7,026 nt of DNA, from the NCBI GenBank assembly GCA_013151585.1, contig JAADHY010000332.1:1-7026 (forward strand). The letters are read 5' to 3'. The DNA comes from Planctomycetota bacterium. GTDB lineage: Bacteria > Planctomycetota > Planctomycetia > Planctomycetales > Planctomycetaceae. Both the position numbers and the translations under genes were made by a program. The notes under the pieces are model-generated. The model did no database searches, was not told the origin of the DNA, and saw only the letters and a program-made list of their open reading frames with translations. Below, in pieces: positions 1 to 5,920 of the stretch (positions within the stretch are counted from its first letter, which is position 1; each line of letters opens with the position of its first letter).

Positions 1-1737
1 GGGAGTGGCTGCGGGTTTTGGCGTGGACGATGGGGGTGATTCCGCAGCCGGCCGCGCTCGCGGGGAGATCCTTTTACGACCGGACGCTGTCGAAGCTTTT
101 CCGGCAGGCGTGGCCGGTTGTCGTTTGGGCGCGCTCGTCTCAGCGGCCGCGGCGGTCTTGGCAGCAGCCGACTTGGGAGCCGAGCCGGGCGACAGCACCG
201 GCGCAGCCTCCGAGGCTTCCACAGGGAGGACCAGCAGGTTTTCTTCCCGCACGATCTGCGCCGTGGCCTGGCGTCCGCCGGTCAAATCGCGGGCCGACAC
301 GTGGACACGAGCCTGGTCGTCGTACTGGATCGTCACGTCAATCTTCGAGCCTTCGGGAAGGTTGGGCGTCAGGTGGTCGATGATACACGATCCCAGTTTG
401 ACGTAAGGTTGGTCCGGGGCGGTTCCGCTCTCAATGATCTGCAAATGCACGCGCTTCTGGTTGGGGACAACCGTGCCGAAGGTCTTAGTCGCTGCGACCG
501 GCAGCGGCGTGTTCGCCGGAATCAGATAGAAGGGGACGCGCCGGTTGTGGCGTTTGTCACGCACCAGTATCCCCAACGATCGAGCATTGACGCTTCGCTG
601 GCGGATTCTCGCCAGCCGTTCCCTCACTTCCTTGCGCAGGATCGATTTGGCGAATTCCGAGTTGGTCAGCAGCATGCCCGCATAGAAGGCAGCTCCGTGA
701 GCAATCGACTGATCCGGCGACAACGAGGTGTTCAGCGTTGTTCCGCTGACCGCCTTCAACGCTTTGCGGATCATGGGCATCCGCGACGCTCCGCCCGTGG
801 CCAACACCACATCCACGTGGGCCCAACCCATCCCGTTGTCTTTCAAGAGCCGCTGGGTGATGTCGATGGTCCGTTCGACCAGTTCATGTGTGAGTTCTTC
901 AAAGTTCGCTTGCTCGATCTGATACGTCTTGCGATGGCCGGCATGTTGACACGTCAAAGCCGCGCGGCTGCGCACCGACAGGCTCCGCTTGGCGTTCTCC
1001 ACTTCCAACGCCAAGAACTGCAAGCTCTTCGGATCCTCGCGCGGATCCGTTTGGAACTCCCGAGCGAAAAGCATGCAGACGTGCTGTTGCAGGGCCCGGT
1101 TCCAGTCAATGCCGCCAAGCTGCAAATCGCCGCTGCTGGCCAGGACGCTCACTTCATTACGCGTGTACTGCACCAGCGATAGATCGAACGTTCCGCCGCC
1201 GAGGTCGTAAACCAGTATGCGCTGATCATCGGCCAGCTCGGTGAACCAAAGCCCTTCGGTGCCGAGCACATAGCAGAGCGCTGCGGCCACCGGCTCGTTG
1301 ATAATCGTCACGTGCTTCAGCCCGGCCTGAATTCCGGCCCGGATCGTTGCCTCGCGTTGGACATCGCTGAATTGAGCCGGAACGGTGATCACAGCCTGTT
1401 CGATCGGGCCGATCCGTTCTTGGGCTCCATCCAGCAATTTGCGCAGGATCAACGCGGCGATGTCGACCGGTGTATACGCGCTGCCGTCGATAGTCCAGCG
1501 GTGGGGCGAGCCCATGTACCGCTTGGAATTCTGAACGACGTGGGCCGGGTTGGCGATCGCGTTGCGCAGGGCTTCAGTGCCGACGACGATCTCCCCATCC
1601 TCGATGAGAACCACCGACGGCGTTGACAATTCTCCCTCTTGATTGGGCAGCGTGACCGGTTCGCCGTGTTCGTTCAGGTAGGCGATGCACGAATACGTCG
1701 TTCCCAGGTCGATGCCGACGGCGTGCGTTTTTTTCAT
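1..1737 (-). CDS. Hsp70-family ATPase, lid-less DnaK-like protein (C-terminus beyond window)
   Basis: Minus-strand frame open from ATG at 1737 to the window edge: 579 codons, no stop, so the C-terminus is missing. The N-terminal ~360 residues form a complete Hsp70 nucleotide-binding domain. Phosphate-1 loop GIDLGTTYS is at 8-16 (D10), the catalytic-lysine region NSKRYMG has K72, NEPVAAA has E148, phosphate-2 DLGGGTFD is at 178-185 (T183), and the adenosine motif GGASRMP is at 315-321. These match the ATPase residues of DnaK, so activity is expected. After about residue 380 it departs from DnaK. The usual DVLLLDVTP-type linker is replaced by NARSLGILV, followed by a short beta module (about 385-500) containing IPANTPLP. 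From about 505 the chain is Ala/Pro/Ser/Lys-rich with a basic RKR patch, and no helical lid is seen. It is probably a cytoplasmic chaperone-like ATPase of the planctomycete Hsp70-like type, not the housekeeping dnaK. No dnaJ or grpE is adjacent within the window. The ATG is chosen because the Hsp70 N-terminus starts immediately after it. Confidence 0.93.
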   Translation of the reverse strand, partial: MKKTHAVGIDLGTTYSCIAYLNEHGEPVTLPNQEGELSTPSVVLIEDGEIVVGTEALRNAIANPAHVVQNSKRYMGSPHRWTIDGSAYTPVDIAALILRKLLDGAQERIGPIEQAVITVPAQFSDVQREATIRAGIQAGLKHVTIINEPVAAALCYVLGTEGLWFTELADDQRILVYDLGGGTFDLSLVQYTRNEVSVLASSGDLQLGGIDWNRALQQHVCMLFAREFQTDPREDPKSLQFLALEVENAKRSLSVRSRAALTCQHAGHRKTYQIEQANFEELTHELVERTIDITQRLLKDNGMGWAHVDVVLATGGASRMPMIRKALKAVSGTTLNTSLSPDQSIAHGAAFYAGMLLTNSEFAKSILRKEVRERLARIRQRSVNARSLGILVRDKRHNRRVPFYLIPANTPLPVAATKTFGTVVPNQKRVHLQIIESGTAPDQPYVKLGSCIIDHLTPNLPEGSKIDVTIQYDDQARVHVSARDLTGGRQATAQIVREENLLVLPVEASEAAPVLSPGSAPKSAAAKTAAAAETSAPKRQPATPAGKASTASGRKRISPRARPAAESPPSSTPKPAATP

Positions 1738-1740
1738 GAG

Positions 1741-1757
1741 CTTCCCTTCGCGGGAAA
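1741..1757 (-). promoter_or_regulatory. Small hairpin covering the ribosome-binding site of the Hsp70-like gene
   Basis: Read on the minus strand, just before the ATG at 1737, the leader has TTCCC, a five-base loop GCGAA, then GGGAA (arms 1756-1752 and 1746-1742). One further U-G pair is possible on the outside. The purine stretch AAGGGAAG, the only Shine-Dalgarno-like sequence before this ATG, lies in the loop edge and 3' arm. Folded RNA would therefore mask the ribosome-binding site. The pairing is directly visible, but the regulatory role is inference. The stem is short and could be incidental. Confidence 0.35.
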
Positions 1758-1769
1758 AGTTTCGCGATC

Positions 1770-1800
1770 GCCGTTGCGGTCCGGCCGGGGCCGCAACGGC
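1770..1800. repeat. Perfect 10-bp inverted repeat in the leader of the Hsp70-like gene
   Basis: GCCGTTGCGG (1770-1779) is perfectly complementary to CCGCAACGGC (1791-1800) around an 11-base loop that itself contains the palindrome CCGGCCGG. It lies 33-63 bases upstream of the minus-strand ATG at 1737. It could be a strong hairpin in the mRNA leader or a dyad operator. It is not the CIRCE element (TTAGCACTC-N9-GAGTGCTAA), although the arm and spacer sizes are similar. No T-run follows on either side, so it is not an intrinsic terminator. Confidence 0.6.
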
Positions 1801-1929
1801 TGGGACGGAGCTTCCGCCGGACCAAGGTTGTCTCAGCCGGCTCGGCTCTGCTAGCCTCCAAAACCAAGGCGTGGTGACGTGCGATAAGGCCCGCGGCGAT
1901 ATGAACCAAATCTCTCGGCAGCCTGCCCG

Positions 1930-1958
1930 CTGAAAACCATCGTATCATGCGGTAGAAT
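1930..1958 (+). promoter_or_regulatory. Candidate sigma70-like promoter for the STN-like gene
   Basis: CTGAAA (1930-1935; 4 of 6 to TTGACA) is followed after 17 bases by TAGAAT (1953-1958; 5 of 6 to TATAAT). Transcription would begin near 1965, giving a leader of about 110 bases before the GTG at 2076. The spacing is ideal and the position sensible. The match was made by eye, and planctomycete promoters are poorly defined. Confidence 0.4.
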
Positions 1959-2061
1959 CAGGCTCCAGATCACAGCCCCGCGCCGAGATGAAAACGGACG
2001 AGCGAACACGAGACGGCGCGGGAGAGTATCACGCGGAATTGCCCGTGGTTTGATCCCTGGC

Positions 2062-2068
2062 AAGGAGG
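2062..2068 (+). promoter_or_regulatory. Ribosome-binding site fixing the GTG start at 2076
   Basis: AAGGAGG, a full Shine-Dalgarno sequence, ends seven bases before GTG 2076. An ATG at 2069 is in another frame and too close to the Shine-Dalgarno. The next in-frame ATG falls at residue 271, inside the protein, so the GTG is the start that retains the signal peptide. Confidence 0.8.
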
Positions 2069-2075
2069 ATGGCCC

Positions 2076-3308
2076 GTGCCGCGCAGCTTGGAACGCCATG
2101 ACACTGGAAAAGCCTCCGTCCGGCTCGCAGCGATCGCCTTGGCGGCCTCGTGGAGTTACTGGTACGGCCTTGCTCCTGTGGTTCTCGCTGAGCCGCCGTT
2201 GTCGCTGTCGTTGGAAAAGCCGTCCGCTCCACTGCTGACGGGAGCCCACTTCCGGACCCAGCTCGATCAGCCCCTTTCGGCCGATTGGTCCAATGTTCCG
2301 TTGCGGGACGTTTTGGCGCGATTGAGCCAGGACCGCCAAATCGCCCTTTTGCGTGACCGTCGCATCGACCCCGATCGACCGCTGACGTTGCAAATCCGAC
2401 AGGCCCGTTTGCGCGAGGGCCTTGAGCAGCTTGCCCGCCGTTGCGGCGCCGCCGTCTCTGTGGTGGGCAACACCGTGTACCTCGGGCCGCCACGGGCGGC
2501 GAGTGACCTGCGCACGCTGGTTCGGTTGCGAACGGACGAGCTTCTCGGACGGCGTGGCGAGATTCCAGAGCGGCGAACGTTCGACCTGTCCCGCCGGCAA
2601 ACCATCGCTTGGTCCGATCTGGCGGAACCGAGGCAAATCCTAACCGACATCGCTCAGCGTTATGATCTGCGGATCGAAGGATTGGAGCGCATTCCGCACG
2701 ATTTATGGCCCAGGGCTGCTTTGCCGGAAGCGGACGCGATTGAGGCGTTGTCGCTGGTGCTGGTCCAGTTTGACCGGACGTTTCGTTGGGGCCCGCAGGC
2801 GCGGCGCATCGAATTGGTGTCCCTTCCGGACGTTGTCGCAATCGAAAAACGGTACACCGTGCCGGCGCCGCGGGCGCAGTCGCTGATGAACGAGCTGAAA
2901 CAACGGTGGCCGAACGTTGAGTTCCGCCAAAGCGGTCGCCAGGTCGTCGTCCTGGCGAAGATCGAGGCGCATGAATGGTTGGATCAGCGTTTGCGTCCCC
3001 GGGCGGCGCGCAGCAAGCCGACCAGCTCGTCCGGCCCATCGGACCGTCCGCCTCCGCTGCGCCGTCGGCTCTTCACGCTCCGGGTGCAGAACGTGCCAGT
3101 GATTGCCATCATGAAGAAGTTGGAGGCGACCGGAGCCGTCTTTCGGTACGATCCCAAGGCCTTTGCGGCGGCCGGAATCGACTTAAACCAGCGGGTCGAC
3201 ATCGATGTGCATCAAGCGACGGCCGATGAGTTCTTTCGGGCGATATTCGAGCCGCTGAAGGTTCGCGCGGAAATCGACGACCTGACGGTGACGCTCCGCC
3301 CCCGCTGA
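2076..3308 (+). CDS. Exported protein with STN-like / secretin N-domain-like modules
   Basis: Encodes 410 residues. Basic residues at the N-terminus (K12, R16) precede a hydrophobic stretch (about 17-37) ending VLA-EP, which looks like a signal peptide cleaved near residue 38. The mature part appears modular. Module 1 (about 67-138) reads SNVPLRDVLARLSQ...GNTVYLGPP, the beta-alpha-beta pattern of STN domains. Module 2 (about 178-248) is similar (LAEPRQILTDIAQRYDLRI...AIEALSLVLVQF). Module 3 (about 258-305; KRYTVPAPRAQSLMNELKQRWP...QVVVLAKIEAHEWLDQRL) resembles the NolW/secretin N1 fold. After a Ser/Pro-rich linker (312-328), module 4 (about 332-408; LFTLRVQNVPVIAIMKKLEATG...LTVTLRPR) is again STN-like and ends the protein. 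No secretin or TonB-receptor barrel follows. STN domains sit in the periplasm at the mouth of secretins and TonB receptors, so a periplasmic scaffold or partner role is plausible. Function is unknown. The domain calls are by eye, with modules 1 and 4 the most convincing. Confidence 0.85.
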   Translation: MPRSLERHDTGKASVRLAAIALAASWSYWYGLAPVVLAEPPLSLSLEKPSAPLLTGAHFRTQLDQPLSADWSNVPLRDVLARLSQDRQIALLRDRRIDPDRPLTLQIRQARLREGLEQLARRCGAAVSVVGNTVYLGPPRAASDLRTLVRLRTDELLGRRGEIPERRTFDLSRRQTIAWSDLAEPRQILTDIAQRYDLRIEGLERIPHDLWPRAALPEADAIEALSLVLVQFDRTFRWGPQARRIELVSLPDVVAIEKRYTVPAPRAQSLMNELKQRWPNVEFRQSGRQVVVLAKIEAHEWLDQRLRPRAARSKPTSSSGPSDRPPPLRRRLFTLRVQNVPVIAIMKKLEATGAVFRYDPKAFAAAGIDLNQRVDIDVHQATADEFFRAIFEPLKVRAEIDDLTVTLRPR

Positions 3309-3328
3309 CCGCTTCGGTGCGGGTTTTT
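3301..3328 (+). terminator. Intrinsic terminator overlapping the stop codon of the STN-like gene
   Basis: CCCGC (3301-3305) pairs with GCGGG (3319-3323). Inside it, after a two-base bulge, ACCG (3308-3311) pairs with CGGT (3315-3318) around the loop CTT. This gives a 9-bp GC-rich stem followed directly by TTTTT (3324-3328). The TGA stop (3306-3308) lies within the hairpin, so a terminating ribosome would cover part of it. It separates this gene from the pfp promoter just downstream. Confidence 0.6.
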
Positions 3329-3346
3329 CCCCCAACGGCTTTCGCT

Positions 3347-3374
3347 TGGACACGGCCGCAGTCTCGACTAAGAT
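3347..3374 (+). promoter_or_regulatory. Candidate sigma70-like promoter of pfp
   Basis: TGGACA (3347-3352; 5 of 6 to TTGACA), 16 bases, then TAAGAT (3369-3374; 4 of 6 to TATAAT). Transcription would start near 3381, leaving a leader of about 90 bases before the ATG at 3473. It sits just after the upstream terminator and before a three-gene same-strand block, which is the expected place for a promoter. The match was made by eye. Confidence 0.45.
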
Positions 3375-3461
3375 GGGCCCGCTTCCACCGAAGCGCGCGA
3401 GGCAACGGCGGACAACCGAGCGCGGACTCCATCGTCTTCTGGCCAGCAGAAAACTTGCATC

Positions 3462-3467
3462 GAGGTG
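3462..3467 (+). promoter_or_regulatory. Ribosome-binding site deciding the pfp start
   Basis: GAGGTG lies five bases before ATG 3473. The same frame is open back to a GTG at 3317. That start would fall inside the terminator hairpin, upstream of the promoter, and would add 52 residues unlike any phosphofructokinase N-terminus. The ATG at 3491 is only six codons later and has a poorer site. Confidence 0.65.
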
Positions 3468-3472
3468 TGTCT

Positions 3473-4765
3473 ATGGCCAACACGAAGAACATGATTGTGG
3501 CTCAATCGGGCGGACCGTCTCCGGTGATCAACAATAGTCTGCGTGGACTCGTCGAGACGGCTCGCGAGTTCTCTCATATCGGCACGATCTACGCCGGCTG
3601 GCACGGAATCGAAGGCGTGTTGAAAGAGGAGCTGCTCAATTTGAGCGAGCAGGATCCTGAGGAGATCGCTTTGCTGCGGACAACGCCAGCGGCGGGATCC
3701 ATCGGCACCTGTCGGTACAAGCTGCGGGAACACCAGACGGAAGACTTCGAGCGGATCATCGACGTCTTTCGTGCCCACAACATTGGATACTTTTGCTACA
3801 TCGGCGGGAACGACTCGATGGACACGGCGAACAAAGTCGCCCGGCTTGCTCAAGAGCGGGGTCTGGACGTGGTGGGCATCGGCGTCCCCAAAACGATCGA
3901 CAACGACGTCGGCGACAGTCAGTTCCAGTTGATCGATCATACGCCTGGTTATGGCAGCACGGCCCGCTATTGGTCGCACATGGTCCAGTTGGCCAACGAG
4001 GAGAATGCCGGCAGTTGTCCCGCCGATCCTGTGCTGGTCCTGCAAGCCATGGGGCGGCGTATCGGATTCATCCCCGCCGCCGCTCGGTTGGCCGATCCCG
4101 AGCGGGAGCTGCCGCTGCAAATCTATTTGGCCGAGCGGCCGGTCACGATCGACCAACTCTGCGACAACGTCAACGATCAGCTCCGCCGCGACGGCCGCTG
4201 CATCGTGGTCGTCAGCGAGGGATTGAAACTGGGCGACATCGGCGAGTCGAAAGACGCTTTCGGCCATACGCAGTTCAGCGCCAGTAAGACCACGGTCGCT
4301 CAGATCGTGATCAATGCGCTGAACGAGCGGGGGCTACCGGTGAAGGGGGCGGCCCGGGCGAATGTTCCGGGCACGGATCAGCGGCACAACATCGTCTACG
4401 CATCGACGGTGGATTTGGAAGAGGCTTACCAAGTGGGCCGGAAAGCCGCCCTTCTGGCCGCCGAAGGCGAAAGCGGCTACATGGCAACGATCCTGCGGAA
4501 CGAAGGCCCCACCTACTCCGTGCGCTACGATAAAGTTCCTCTTCCCGAGGTAGCCAACAGCGAGCGGGCGTTTCCAGAAAGCTGGATCGCTCCAAATGGC
4601 ATCGATGTGACAGATGATTTTCTGGCCTATGCCAAGCCGCTGGTGGGGAACGACTGGGTCAGCGTCCCGCTGGTCGACGGTCGTCTGCGGTTGGCTCGGC
4701 TTCGTCCGATTTTCGCCGATCAGAAGTTGCCGAAATACGTCCCGCAAGCGGATCGGAAGTCTTAG
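3473..4765 (+). CDS. pfp: Diphosphate-dependent phosphofructokinase (PFP)
   Basis: Encodes 430 residues of the phosphofructokinase family. The enzyme interconverts fructose 6-phosphate and fructose 1,6-bisphosphate in the cytoplasm. With pyrophosphate as donor the step is reversible and serves both glycolysis and gluconeogenesis. Visible motifs: the N-terminal phosphate-binding loop VAQSGGPSPVINNSLRG (9-25), GSIGTCRYKL (75-84), GGNDSMDT (111-118), PKTIDND (139-145) with the catalytic Asp at 143, the sugar-binding MGRRIGF (193-199), VVVSEG (245-250), and VPGTDQR (298-304) where ATP-type enzymes have LQRGG. Asp 114 and Lys 140 occupy the positions where ATP-dependent enzymes have Gly (GGDGS, PGTIDND). 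This pair is the known signature of pyrophosphate use. The first Asp of the usual GGDDS is Asn here, a form I recall from one PFP subgroup. Length fits the PFP family and exceeds the ~320 residues of bacterial ATP enzymes. It is first of three same-strand genes, with the HAD gene 114 bases downstream. Confidence 0.95.
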   Translation: MANTKNMIVAQSGGPSPVINNSLRGLVETAREFSHIGTIYAGWHGIEGVLKEELLNLSEQDPEEIALLRTTPAAGSIGTCRYKLREHQTEDFERIIDVFRAHNIGYFCYIGGNDSMDTANKVARLAQERGLDVVGIGVPKTIDNDVGDSQFQLIDHTPGYGSTARYWSHMVQLANEENAGSCPADPVLVLQAMGRRIGFIPAAARLADPERELPLQIYLAERPVTIDQLCDNVNDQLRRDGRCIVVVSEGLKLGDIGESKDAFGHTQFSASKTTVAQIVINALNERGLPVKGAARANVPGTDQRHNIVYASTVDLEEAYQVGRKAALLAAEGESGYMATILRNEGPTYSVRYDKVPLPEVANSERAFPESWIAPNGIDVTDDFLAYAKPLVGNDWVSVPLVDGRLRLARLRPIFADQKLPKYVPQADRKS

Positions 4766-4868
4766 GACCGGCGCACTGCGTGGTTTGTCACCAAACTCGG
4801 AGCAGCGACGGATACAACGCGCCGAGCCCGCTATGTCCAAAATCAACCTCGAGATCATTGAAAACCGT

Positions 4869-4873
4869 GGAGG
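4869..4873 (+). promoter_or_regulatory. Ribosome-binding site fixing the GTG start of the HAD gene
   Basis: GGAGG (part of GGAGGAG, 4869-4875) ends six bases before GTG 4880. An in-frame TGA at 4859-4861 excludes any upstream start. The first in-frame ATG is codon 39, beyond the catalytic Asp residues of motif I. The GTG is therefore the only start giving an intact enzyme. Confidence 0.85.
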
Positions 4874-4879
4874 AGTCCT

Positions 4880-5791
4880 GTGTCAGAGACCGCGATTCCA
4901 GAAAGTTCGACCGATACCAATCCGCTGGACCGATTCGAAAAGAACCACGAGTTTCTAGTCGGCATCGATTCCGACGGATGTGCTTTTGACACAATGGAAG
5001 TGAAGCACAAAGAGTGCTTTATTCCTAACACGATCAAGTATTACCGTTTGCAAGCGGTATCGAAATACGCTCGGGAGTGTGCCGAATTCGTCAATCTGTA
5101 TTCCAAGTGGCGAGGGATTAACCGCTTTCCGGCTCTTATCCGCACGCTCGATCTGCTGCGTGAGCGCCCGGTGGTGGCGAAACGCGGGGTCGAGGTTCCT
5201 CAGTTGCAAGGGGTGCGGGATTGGATTGAGCGGGAAACGAAACTCGGCAATCCGGCGCTAAAGGCCGAAGTGGAACGGACCGGCGATGCTGACTTGAAAT
5301 GGGCGTTGGAGTGGTCGGAGGCGGTCAACCGCACGGTCGCCGATCTGGTCCACGGAGTCGCTCCGTTCCCCTATGTGCGGGAATCGCTCGAGAAGCTGGC
5401 GCCGGTGGCCGACTTGATCGTCTGCTCGGCCACGCCGGGCGAGGCTTTGCAGAAGGAGTGGGCCGAGCACCGAATCGATCAGTACGTCTCGGCCATTTGC
5501 GGGCAGGAAGTTGGCAGCAAGCGAGAATCGCTCGGATTCTGTGCCGACAAGGGTTATGAAAAGAGCAAAGTTCTGATGGTCGGTGATGCGCCGGGGGATT
5601 TGAAGGCCGCGCGCGCTGTTGGTGCTCTGTTCTACCCGATCAACCCAGGAGACGAAGATGCCAGTTGGCAGCGATTCTTCGACGAAGCGATCGATAAGTT
5701 CTTGAACGGAGAATATGCGGGCGCCTACGAAGAAGGGTTGATTGCAGAGTTCGATACGTATCTGCCGGAACAGCCTCCGTGGAAGTCGTGA
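4880..5791 (+). CDS. HAD-superfamily hydrolase with large helical cap, substrate unknown
   Basis: Encodes 303 residues with the four HAD motifs in order. Motif I is VGIDSDGCAFD with nucleophile D30 and acid/base D32. Motif II is VCSATP with S183. Motif III is K214 in GSKRESL. Motif IV is LMVGDAPGDLKAA with D236 and D240 for magnesium. HAD enzymes of this type hydrolyse phosphate esters, or occasionally C-P or C-halogen bonds, through an aspartyl intermediate. About 130 residues between motifs I and II (roughly 40-165) form a mostly helical insert, suggesting a large C1-type cap that sets substrate choice. It contains a conserved-looking segment around VNLYSKWRGINRFPAL (71-86). No signal peptide is seen, so it is probably cytoplasmic. 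The position between pfp and gnd suggests a sugar-phosphate-related substrate, but no motif identifies it. I cannot tell a metabolite phosphatase from a phosphoglycolate-type repair enzyme. Confidence 0.88.
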   Translation: MSETAIPESSTDTNPLDRFEKNHEFLVGIDSDGCAFDTMEVKHKECFIPNTIKYYRLQAVSKYARECAEFVNLYSKWRGINRFPALIRTLDLLRERPVVAKRGVEVPQLQGVRDWIERETKLGNPALKAEVERTGDADLKWALEWSEAVNRTVADLVHGVAPFPYVRESLEKLAPVADLIVCSATPGEALQKEWAEHRIDQYVSAICGQEVGSKRESLGFCADKGYEKSKVLMVGDAPGDLKAARAVGALFYPINPGDEDASWQRFFDEAIDKFLNGEYAGAYEEGLIAEFDTYLPEQPPWKS

Positions 5792-5869
5792 CCAGTCGGC
5801 TGCTGCTTCGGCTTAGGCGGCGCTGCGGTGCTCGAGAGAATCCATGGAGATGAACTCAGAACGGGCCGG

Positions 5870-5890
5870 CTTCTACCTTCTACCTTCTGT
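5870..5890 (+). repeat. Three-copy 7-base tandem repeat before gnd
   Basis: CTTCTAC, CTTCTAC, CTTCTGT (5870-5890) stand in tandem and run into TTTTG twice (5890-5899). The run is pyrimidine-rich and lies in the 129-base gap between the HAD gene and gnd, ending about 30 bases before the gnd start. It may be a simple microsatellite or an unstructured leader segment. No protein reads through it. Confidence 0.7.
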
Positions 5891-5920
5891 TTTGTTTTGA
5901 GCAACGAAAGGACACAACGA

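Larger units (their letters stand above)
1738..2075. other. Divergent intergenic region (338 bases)
   Basis: This gap lies between the divergent Hsp70-like gene (minus) and the STN-like gene (plus). It holds the leader of the Hsp70-like gene with two inverted repeats (1742-1756 and 1770-1800), a plausible plus-strand promoter (1930-1958) and a strong plus-strand ribosome-binding site (2062-2068). I found no convincing minus-strand sigma70 promoter and no CIRCE-type operator. Short open frames crossing it on both strands show no recognisable protein features and are not called. Confidence 0.75.

Noticed and set aside
118..1182. Plus-strand open frame of 354 codons
   Set aside because: It lies entirely opposite the Hsp70-like coding sequence, whose minus-strand translation shows every expected Hsp70 motif. 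The plus-strand product is Arg/His/Gln-rich with no recognisable domain, typical of a shadow frame in GC-rich DNA.
1801..1929. Minus-strand promoter for the Hsp70-like gene
   Set aside because: I looked for paired -10/-35 boxes and heat-shock-type elements on the minus strand upstream of 1800 and found none with acceptable match and spacing.
1851..3039. Overlapping minus-strand open frames (261 and 336 codons) opposite the STN-like gene
   Set aside because: The products are low-complexity and rich in Arg, Pro and Ala. The plus-strand gene has a perfect Shine-Dalgarno, a signal peptide and repeated domain patterns, so the minus frames are shadows.
3317..3472. Extended N-terminus for PFP starting at GTG 3317
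   Set aside because: The start would lie in the terminator hairpin and upstream of the promoter, lacks a ribosome-binding site, and would add 52 residues unlike the family. ATG 3473 has its own Shine-Dalgarno.
3368..4267. Minus-strand open frame of 299 codons opposite pfp
   Set aside because: The opposite strand encodes an unambiguous phosphofructokinase with all motifs. The minus product has no recognisable motif.
4769..4824. Possible structured element or terminator after pfp (CGGCGC/GCGCCG arms around a GTTTG-TCAC-CAAAC hairpin)
   Set aside because: The outer arms are only 6 bp and far apart, the inner stem is 5 bp, and no T-run follows. It does not support a terminator or a known RNA element.
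4832..4958. Short plus-strand frame from ATG 4832 in the pfp-HAD gap, overlapping the HAD start
   Set aside because: About 41 residues with no upstream Shine-Dalgarno. Most of it overlaps the HAD gene in another frame, and the product becomes Arg-rich and featureless. A translation-coupling leader peptide is possible but unsupported.
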